64,000 nt of DNA, taken from assembly GCF_018219155.1 (NCBI RefSeq), contig NZ_CP056123.1, forward strand, positions 806,001-870,000, given 5' to 3'. The translations under genes were made by a program, and so were the position numbers. This DNA is from Moritella sp. 24. GTDB taxonomy: Bacteria > Pseudomonadota > Gammaproteobacteria > Enterobacterales > Moritellaceae. Below the pieces are notes generated by a model. It made no database searches. It saw only the letters and a program-made list of their open reading frames with translations, and was not told the origin of the DNA. Below, in pieces: positions 57,513 through 64,000 of this stretch (positions are counted from its first letter, which is position 1; each line of letters begins with the position of its first letter).

Positions 57513-58733
57513 CTATTGGTAGATAACTTGATTACGGCCATTCGCTTTCGCTTTATATAGGTGAGCATCGGCTTCGGAGAGCATTTCATCAATCGGTTTA
57601 TTGCCTACGCTGATGCCAATGCTGACCGTTATCTTGATTTCCTCGTCATTGTACTTCATGGTTAACTGCTCAATCTTATGGCGCATTAATTCCAGTTTCG
57701 GCACAAAAATAGCGCGGTCGCCATTGCTTTGAATACAGAACTCTTCACCTCCAAAACGAGCCACGATAGCATCTGAAAAATGCGCTTGTAGTTGCTGACT
57801 GATGGCAACTAAGACTGTATCTCCACCGTCATGGCCATAGTTGTCATTCACTTTTTTGAAAAAATCAATGTCCAGCATGGCAATACTCTTATCTTCATCA
57901 CTGCGCGTGTTACTCTGCTGACTAAAGAAGTAGCGTCGGTTCCATAAACCGGTTAGCGCATCTTGATTCGCCATTTTGTAAAGCTTGTCGGAAGTATCTT
58001 TCATGTTGAGAATATGATGGATACGACAATAAAGTTCTTCTTGATTAAAAGGCTTATAGAGAAAATCATTAGCACCCGCTTTAAGAAAACGAGCTGTCAT
58101 TGAGCGGTCACTACTGCCTGATAGACCGAGAATAGCCAGTTGATTCCGATCGAACTTTCGTCGTATCTCTCTGATCATCGTAATACCATCTTTCTTGGGC
58201 ATATCATGATCTGTGATAATCAAGCTGATATCGGGATGCTGCTGCAATAGTTGAATTGCTTGCTCACCATTTTCAGCTGCGATGACTTGCAGATTTTGTC
58301 GTGTTAATAAATGAATTAAATGGGAGCGTACTGTTACAGAGTCCTCAACGACTAGCGCTTTATGACGGCTATTTTCTTGCAGGCGTTGTAATAATGGGAT
58401 CAGATAGGAGACTGATGATGCGCTGTCTTTTAGCAAATAGTCAATGACACCTTTTGATAATACTTTCTCGCGGATATTATCACTGAAATGAGCGGTTAAA
58501 ATAATAGCTTGCACACCATAACTCAATACATGTTCGATGATCTCACCGTCATGGCCATCAGGCAGGCAGTAGTCGAGCACAGAGCAAAGAAAATCGCTTT
58601 CCTTTGATAGTATCTCGCGTGCTTGGGTTATTGATTCTGCAAATATTACTTGAAAGCCAGCTTGGCTAAGCTGGATATTAAGGTATTTACGAAAAGCTCG
58701 GCTGTCTTCAACAACGAGTATTTTGCTGAGCAA
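57513..58733 (-). CDS. Double-receiver diguanylate cyclase
   Basis: This is a 406-residue response regulator that makes cyclic di-GMP. Receiver 1 (about 4-120) has its Asp in SVLDYCLPDG. Receiver 2 (about 125-240) has it in LIITDHDMPKKDG. The GGDEF domain (about 255-405) has an intact GGEEF signature (ARFGGEEFCIQ) and DALTGLWNRRYF. The RxxD inhibitory site five residues before GGEEF is missing, so product inhibition by that route is not expected. The start is TTG with AAGGAT upstream. The sensor kinase is not adjacent. Confidence 0.92.
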   Translation of the reverse strand: MLSKILVVEDSRAFRKYLNIQLSQAGFQVIFAESITQAREILSKESDFLCSVLDYCLPDGHDGEIIEHVLSYGVQAIILTAHFSDNIREKVLSKGVIDYLLKDSASSVSYLIPLLQRLQENSRHKALVVEDSVTVRSHLIHLLTRQNLQVIAAENGEQAIQLLQQHPDISLIITDHDMPKKDGITMIREIRRKFDRNQLAILGLSGSSDRSMTARFLKAGANDFLYKPFNQEELYCRIHHILNMKDTSDKLYKMANQDALTGLWNRRYFFSQQSNTRSDEDKSIAMLDIDFFKKVNDNYGHDGGDTVLVAISQQLQAHFSDAIVARFGGEEFCIQSNGDRAIFVPKLELMRHKIEQLTMKYNDEEIKITVSIGISVGNKPIDEMLSEADAHLYKAKANGRNQVIYQ

Positions 58734-59039
58734 TTGGATATCCTTATTCCTGTTAACTTCATCATCGTCATGGCTTCAGTTAACTTGTTGAAACCAGTGA
58801 GTTATGTCCATATATCGTGATTAATAGAGTCTATTAAACTGATAAAACACTATAGCATTATAATATTACTTATGTTTTACCACCTAATGTATAAATTTAA
58901 GGGTTGGTTTCACTTGTTAGGTCAGAGTAGAGCATTGCTTGCGTCATCAAGTAATTGTAGTGATAACGACTGCAAATAATCCATATTTAGTAGCCCGGTA
59001 TTATATTCTTTTGTTTATTTATGTTGGGGTATTTTTATC
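58734..59039. other. Intergenic region, no gene seen
   Basis: About 305 bp between the divergent cyclase gene and the trp-like leader. It is AT-rich, with no ORF with a binding site and no structured RNA recognised. Confidence 0.5.
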
Positions 59040-59068
59040 TTGCTTGCTAGAACCATTATTGGTTAACT
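59040..59068 (+). promoter_or_regulatory. trp-like promoter with partial TrpR operator
   Basis: TTGCTT and TTAACT are separated by 17 bp. TTAACT is the -10 hexamer of the E. coli trp promoter, with the same spacing. It lies in TTGGTTAACTGAAC, which partly matches the TrpR operator core CTAGTTAACTAG (8 of 12). Transcription would begin about 29 nt before the leader ORF. Confidence 0.5.
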
Positions 59069-59104
59069 GAACATTCAATTTTAAACGTGTGGCTAGGGGG
59101 TTAT

Positions 59105-59167
59105 ATGACAATTTATTTTATTAATCACTTTGCGACACGATTATGGCTGCTCTGGAAACCAGAGTAG
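59105..59167 (+). CDS. Leader peptide of the EamA transporter gene
   Basis: This is a 20-codon ORF behind AGGGGG four bases before the ATG. The C-terminal part reads ATRLWLLWKPE, with Trp codons at 14 and 17 and Leu codons between and before them. The Trp codons and the stop lie inside the first hairpin of the attenuator, the usual layout of amino-acid leader peptides. I infer ribosome stalling on scarce Trp-tRNA, or possibly Leu-tRNA. Confidence 0.6.
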   Translation: MTIYFINHFATRLWLLWKPE

Positions 59168-59219
59168 CAGCTAACTAATTTTGGCGAGGCTACGGGATCT
59201 GTAGCCTGCTTTTCGTTTT
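59146..59219 (+). terminator. Putative attenuator
   Basis: Three pairings are possible. 1:2 is GCTG-CTCTGG with CCAGAG-CAGC (59146-59171, with a 3-nt bulge). 2:3 is GTAGC (59164-59168) with GCTAC (59189-59193). 3:4 is AGGCTAC with GTAGCCT (59187-59207), followed by GCTTTTCGTTTTA, a terminator. 2:3 excludes both others. Confidence 0.6.
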
Positions 59220-59261
59220 ATTCTACTTATTCCTAGCCTCCATTTTTACCTTGGAGGGGTC

Positions 59262-60230
59262 ATGGAACAGACTAATACCAACATTCAACGCACTATTAAA
59301 CGAACAATTCAACGAACTATGCGTTCAGCTTTACGTAAGAAACTATCGGACCACAAAATTGGTTTATTGTGTGCATTTTTTGCGACCTGTTTATTTTCAA
59401 CAAAAGGTATTTTCGTTAAGCTCGCTTATCAATATGGTGTAGATAGCATCACGCTAATGACGTATCGGATGATCTTATCGTTACCTTTCTATATTGCTGT
59501 ATTTATATGGATGCTAAGGAAAACACCGGCACTCTCGCCATCGATAAAAGCACAGTTTATTCCTGTTATGGGTATTGGCTTTTTGGGTTATTACTTATCG
59601 AGTTATTTTGACTTGGAAGGACTTAACTATATTAGCTCTCAGCTAGAACGATTATTGTTATTTACTTATCCAACGGTTGTTGTATTGCTCAGTTGGATTG
59701 TGTTTGGCAATAAAATAAGCAAACAAGTTATAGGTGCGCTTATCTTGGCCTATGCTGGAGTATTTGTGCTGTTTTATCATGATTTAGGTAAGCAGGGTGA
59801 GGGTGTAATAACTGGTTCTTTATTGGTGCTAACAGCTTGTTTTACCTTTGCTTGTTATCTCTTGTTCAGTAAAACTAAAATTCAGAAATTAGGTAGTTTA
59901 GTATTTACCTGCATTGCCATGTTTGGCGCCAGCTTTATGATCTTTGTGCATTTTTCTGTTGCGCATGATATTCAGGATCTGAGTATTCCTCTACCGGTCT
60001 TTTTTATATCATTATGGTTAGCGATTGGCTGTACTGTTATTCCGTCGTTTCTAATGAGTGAAGGGATTGCTAGAGTTGGCCCTGAACAAGCCTCGATTGT
60101 AGGCGGAAGTGGCCCAGTATTAACGGCACTAATGGCGGTTTTTTTATTGGGAGAAGCATTCACTATTTACCATTTTTTAGGTATGTTGATGGTAATTGTT
60201 GCTATTGTTTGGTTAAGTGTTAGAAAATAG
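59262..60230 (+). CDS. EamA/DMT-family transporter
   Basis: This is a 322-residue inner-membrane protein with ten predicted helices in two EamA repeats: residues ~33-165 (IGLLCAFFATCLFSTKGIFVKLAYQYG) and ~180-320 (VGPEQASIVGGSGPVLTALMAVFLLGEAF). The Arg/Thr/Gln-rich N-terminus (IQRTIKRTIQRT) is an unusual basic stretch of about 25 residues. DMT proteins move amino acids, nucleotide derivatives or cofactors; the leader upstream suggests tryptophan or a related aromatic compound. ATG 59262 follows GGAGGGG closely. Confidence 0.85.
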   Translation: MEQTNTNIQRTIKRTIQRTMRSALRKKLSDHKIGLLCAFFATCLFSTKGIFVKLAYQYGVDSITLMTYRMILSLPFYIAVFIWMLRKTPALSPSIKAQFIPVMGIGFLGYYLSSYFDLEGLNYISSQLERLLLFTYPTVVVLLSWIVFGNKISKQVIGALILAYAGVFVLFYHDLGKQGEGVITGSLLVLTACFTFACYLLFSKTKIQKLGSLVFTCIAMFGASFMIFVHFSVAHDIQDLSIPLPVFFISLWLAIGCTVIPSFLMSEGIARVGPEQASIVGGSGPVLTALMAVFLLGEAFTIYHFLGMLMVIVAIVWLSVRK

Positions 60231-60299
60231 CGCATTATCTCTATATGAGTTGGGCATTTACGCCGTTATTGTCTGCAGAGGGCATCTGCTGAGGGTTGT

Positions 60300-60971
60300 A
60301 TGGTTAAGGTTAAAGTTTGGGACGGATTTATTCGTGGATACCATTGGTTACAAGTATGCTTGTTATTTGCATTATGGTACTGCGCTGATAATGACGAAAT
60401 GGAATGGCATTTTGTATTTGGTTATGCACTGTTAGCACTGTGGATAACGCGCTTTATTTGGGGCTTTATTGGTAGTGATACCGCTAAATTTAGTTATTTT
60501 ATAAAGAATCCAAAAGCATTAATCAGCTATCTTCGCGATAAAAATAAATTTGACCGTGTTAAATTTGGGCATAATCCCGCTGGTGCATGCATGGTGGTAT
60601 TGTTCTTAGCTTTGATTGTTACTCAGTTATTTACCGGATTAAGTGCCAGTGATGACATTTTATCTGAAGGTCCACTCGCGCAATATTTTTCTGCCGACAC
60701 AGTGAGCGTGATGACATGGTTACATAGCCTCAATTTTGATTTGTTACTGTGGGCAATTGGCTTACATGTGATTGCTATTTTAGCTTATAAATTGAAGAAA
60801 CAGCCATTAGTGAAGGCGATGTTTACAGGTTTTGCAGAATACAAATTAGTTAGCTCTATTGTACAACCAACTATGATGAATGGTTTATTGGCTTGGGTCA
60901 TCTATGCCTGTATTGCAGGTTTGATTTGGTGGCAATGGGGGCATGAAAACTTAGGCTACCTGATTTATTGA
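60300..60971 (+). CDS. Cytochrome b561-type membrane protein
   Basis: This is a 223-residue inner-membrane protein of the bacterial cytochrome b561 / Ni-hydrogenase-b family, probably a di-haem quinone-linked electron carrier. About four helices are visible, and haem-ligand histidines are likely in IRGYHWLQVCL, EWHFVFGYAL, TWLHSLNFDLLLWAIGLHVIAI. VWDGFIRGYHW is the family-typical opening. The donor or acceptor cannot be named. GAGGG lies five bases before ATG 60300. Confidence 0.85.
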   Translation: MVKVKVWDGFIRGYHWLQVCLLFALWYCADNDEMEWHFVFGYALLALWITRFIWGFIGSDTAKFSYFIKNPKALISYLRDKNKFDRVKFGHNPAGACMVVLFLALIVTQLFTGLSASDDILSEGPLAQYFSADTVSVMTWLHSLNFDLLLWAIGLHVIAILAYKLKKQPLVKAMFTGFAEYKLVSSIVQPTMMNGLLAWVIYACIAGLIWWQWGHENLGYLIY

Positions 60972-61009
60972 TCACGGTTATTTAAAATAATACATAAAGT
61001 GTATTCTTG

Positions 61010-61045
61010 CAGACATTAAAGCTAAATTTTCAGCTTTAATGTCTG
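61010..61045. other. Perfect inverted repeat before the RibX-RibA gene
   Basis: CAGACATTAAAGCT and AGCTTTAATGTCTG form a 14-bp stem with an 8-nt loop, about 40 bp after the b561 stop. AATCTTTT follows, so it may end that transcript. Confidence 0.7.
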
Positions 61046-61132
61046 AATCTTTTAAGCATGTAGCAGTATTGAAATCAGCATCTCCCATTGACCTCTCATT
61101 CATCACTATCAATCCTATACTCCTTTTCATGC

Positions 61133-61156
61133 ATGACATTAACGTTCTAATGTCTG
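61133..61156. other. Second GACATTA/TAATGTC repeat
   Basis: GACATTA-ACGTTC-TAATGTC is about 30 bp before the start codon. Its right arm extends to TAATGTCTG, which can also pair with the left arm of the repeat at 61010. Confidence 0.5.
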
Positions 61157-61185
61157 ATATATCTATTTTCAAGGAGTCGAAATAA

Positions 61186-62238
61186 ATGATAGATGAAATA
61201 CAATTTTACGAACCCAACGATGATTTTGGTTTTCTGTCTAATTTTGCATTAGCACCAATTAATATCGCAGGGGTGAAATGGCCAAGCAGCGAACACTTTT
61301 ATCAAGCTCAGAAATTTAGTGACCCACAACTACAGGATGTTATTCGCAACGCACCCACGCCAGATGAAGCATTCCGTTTAAGTCGAGAGTATGCGCAATT
61401 CATTAAGTTAGATTGGTTAGATGAACGTGATAATGTTATGCGGGATATCGTACTTGAAAAGTTCAGTCAGAACCCGTCATATGCATATCAACTTGTTGCC
61501 ACTGGCGAACAAATTTTAACTGAGCACTCCCATAAAGATGCATATTGGGGGGATGGCGGTGACGGTAGCGGGCGTAATGAATTAGGTAAAATATTAATGG
61601 CTGTGCGAAATGATTTAGCGCAGCAAACACCTTATAATCTCGTATCTTATGTTGATAGCGCAAAATTGCCGACTAAATTCGGTACATTTCAGATGAATGG
61701 CTTTACTGAAAAAGCCACAGGTAAAGAGCACTTAGCGTTAGTGTATGGCAAGATTGATCCCAATGAACCGGTGTTAATTCGTTTACACTCAGAATGTTTA
61801 ACAGGCGACGCTTTATTTAGTGCGCGCTGTGATTGCGGTTTTCAATTAGCGAAAGCAATGCAAAATATTGTCGCTAAAGGTAGCGGGGTTATTCTCTATT
61901 TACGCCAAGAAGGTCGAGGAATTGGTTTATTAAACAAGATTCGAGCTTATCATTTACAAGATGACGGTGCTGATACTGTTGAAGCGAATGAGCGTCTTGG
62001 GTTTGCTGCGGATATGCGAGATTACACTTTTTGCAAAGGCATGTTAGGGCATTTAAACATTAATACCGTTAACTTAATGACGAATAATCCCCGTAAGGTT
62101 AATGCGTTACTTCGAGCTGGAATTAATATCGCAGAACGCGTGCCACTGCAGGAAGGTAATAACCCTTATAACGCAGACTATCTTAAAACAAAAGCAAGTA
62201 AGTTAGGGCATATGTTTGAATCTGACTTTATTAATTAA
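61186..62238 (+). CDS. YbiA-type N-glycosidase fused to GTP cyclohydrolase II
   Basis: This is a 350-residue fusion. Residues 1 to ~150 are the YbiA/RibX domain ([51 protein letters not shown]), which hydrolyses unstable early riboflavin intermediates. Residues ~155-350 are RibA, converting GTP to the first of those intermediates; the zinc site [17 protein letters not shown] and RQEGRGIGL are intact. Fusion of a producer with a damage-control enzyme is known in Vibrio-type bacteria. AAGGAG precedes the ATG. No ribBDEH genes are near, so this may be a second RibA. Confidence 0.92.
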   Translation: MIDEIQFYEPNDDFGFLSNFALAPINIAGVKWPSSEHFYQAQKFSDPQLQDVIRNAPTPDEAFRLSREYAQFIKLDWLDERDNVMRDIVLEKFSQNPSYAYQLVATGEQILTEHSHKDAYWGDGGDGSGRNELGKILMAVRNDLAQQTPYNLVSYVDSAKLPTKFGTFQMNGFTEKATGKEHLALVYGKIDPNEPVLIRLHSECLTGDALFSARCDCGFQLAKAMQNIVAKGSGVILYLRQEGRGIGLLNKIRAYHLQDDGADTVEANERLGFAADMRDYTFCKGMLGHLNINTVNLMTNNPRKVNALLRAGINIAERVPLQEGNNPYNADYLKTKASKLGHMFESDFIN

Positions 62239-62270
62239 ACAGGTAAATCAACATTGGTTTGTAGGATATT

Positions 62271-62310
62271 ATGCAGGTAACTTATTACAGTTACCTGCAT
62301 TTTTGCTTTT
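62271..62310 (+). terminator. Terminator of the RibX-RibA gene
   Basis: ATGCAGGTAACT and AGTTACCTGCAT form a perfect 12-bp stem with a 6-nt loop, followed by TTTTGCTTTT. Confidence 0.9.
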
Positions 62311-63064
62311 AAATATAACGATTAATAATGGCGGTCAACGTACCAGAATCAGAGAGTATCGATAACTGCTCGTTAATAAAGCGTTGAATATCGCTATCCA
62401 TATTTGGGTCAAGTGCTAAGTAAATAGGGTAACTTGGTATTAATGTCGAAAAGTCCTGCAAGTTATAGTTTTGTAGTTCTCGAGACTGTATCTTCAAGTT
62501 GTATTTAATACGCGATGTCATTTCAATAAAAACTGCGTCATCGGGCATTTTATCTAATATACGAAAAGCTGCGCCGTAATCTTTAACTCTTAGTTCTTTT
62601 ATCTGCCCATTATCAATTAATGGTTGTAAGGTTGGGTAATCAAAACCATAAAGCAATACAAATACTTTGTCATCGATATCTTTAATGTCACGATATAAAA
62701 AATCAGACTTTGCATTGGTTAATATACTATGACTCACAGTATAAATCGGCATATCAGATAAATTTGCCGCTTGTACTCCACCCCAATCTGGGCTGCCATA
62801 CGTGATCCAATTTTTTTCACCACCGGCTTCCAATTGTGAAATCATTCGGTTAAACGGGTAGGTATGATAATTCACTGTATAATTTTCAATAAATATACGC
62901 GATATAATGTCTGAAACGATACCAGAATGTTTATTGTTTTCAGTGGTTATTTGAAAAGGCATTGCTTGATTTGCAATGACATAGTAATTGATTGGTTCAG
63001 CATTTGAGGTAAAACTAACAATACATAGTTGTAGAGTTAACATTATTGAAATAAACCGTTTCAT
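62309..63064 (-). CDS. Periplasmic substrate-binding protein-like, family 3
   Basis: This is a 251-residue exported protein of the type II periplasmic binding fold (bacterial solute-binding family 3). The signal peptide ends near FTSNA. Blocks like NKHSGIVSDIISRIF, YPFNRMISQLEAG and ALDPNMDSDIQRFINEQLSIL follow. No ABC transporter genes are adjacent. It is divergent from a sensor kinase gene 80 bp away, so it may feed a signal to that kinase rather than a transporter. Confidence 0.8.
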   Translation of the reverse strand: MKRFISIMLTLQLCIVSFTSNAEPINYYVIANQAMPFQITTENNKHSGIVSDIISRIFIENYTVNYHTYPFNRMISQLEAGGEKNWITYGSPDWGGVQAANLSDMPIYTVSHSILTNAKSDFLYRDIKDIDDKVFVLLYGFDYPTLQPLIDNGQIKELRVKDYGAAFRILDKMPDDAVFIEMTSRIKYNLKIQSRELQNYNLQDFSTLIPSYPIYLALDPNMDSDIQRFINEQLSILSDSGTLTAIINRYI

Positions 63065-63123
63065 TTTTACTTCCTTATAGTCGTAATTCCGTAGTAGTGT
63101 CTATGATTAGATTAGTCGATTAG

Positions 63124-64000
<877 letters not shown>

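Noticed and set aside
60972-61185. FMN riboswitch before the RibX-RibA gene
   Set aside because: The region is only about 210 bp, AT-rich, and lacks the conserved GC-rich blocks of the RFN element; only two simple hairpins are seen.

Overview
The window is about 64 kb of AT-rich gammaproteobacterial chromosome. Gene content and order (hda next to a DUF2066 gene, bepA-arsC-DUF2069, queA-tgt-yajC-secDF, guaBA-xseA, a Vibrio/Shewanella-type periplasmic formate dehydrogenase locus, a fused YbiA-RibA) point to a marine Vibrio/Shewanella/Moritella-like bacterium, probably near Moritella. The genus is inferred from remembered gene order and protein similarity, not from a search. I saw no rRNA, tRNA, CRISPR array, insertion sequence or prophage.

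Layout. 1-9.7 kb holds housekeeping genes: 3' end of upp, DUF2066, hda, DUF2069, arsC-like, bepA, a YebC-family regulator, a PhnA-like protein, an HIBCH-like hydrolase and an iron alcohol dehydrogenase. 9.8-29.1 kb is one functional block for formate oxidation. It holds an HTH/periplasmic-binding-like regulator and fdhD; DUF3305-DUF3306; an operon of polyferredoxin, TorD-type chaperone, small Tat protein and FdhABC; a tungstate importer (tupABC) with mobA and a mobB-moeA fusion; and a sigma-54 response regulator with its sensor kinase. 29.1-38.8 kb holds LpxR-like, PhoX, an MFS pump with a divergent AraC regulator, a Rof-like protein, a chemoreceptor and xseA. 39-42.1 kb is guaBA. 42.5-51.2 kb holds a pullulanase lipoprotein followed by a stand-alone tssJ-tssL-tssM set. 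51.2-57.4 kb holds queA-tgt-yajC-secD-secF and a rhodanese. 57.5-64 kb holds a double-receiver diguanylate cyclase, an EamA transporter behind a trp-like leader, a b561 cytochrome, a YbiA-RibA fusion, a solute-binding protein and the start of a sensor kinase.

How the genes work together. Four sequences with -24/-12 spacing (GG-N10-GC) lie in the formate block: before the polyferredoxin-FdhABC operon, before tupA, and divergently between fdhD and DUF3305. A nearly identical dyad, GNGACAAAATGTCNCAA, lies upstream of the first two. The response regulator encoded beside tupA carries the sigma-54 contact motif GAFTGA. I infer one regulon in which this two-component system switches on the dehydrogenase, its maturation factors and its metal/cofactor supply together. 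FdhA has Cys, not selenocysteine, at the active-site position, and the adjacent importer suggests tungsten (or molybdenum) as metal.

The other notable regulatory region precedes the EamA transporter. It has a promoter with the -10 hexamer TTAACT and 17-bp spacing as in the E. coli trp promoter, a 20-codon leader ORF with two Trp codons, and three mutually exclusive RNA pairings ending in a terminator. This looks like an attenuator for a transporter gene.
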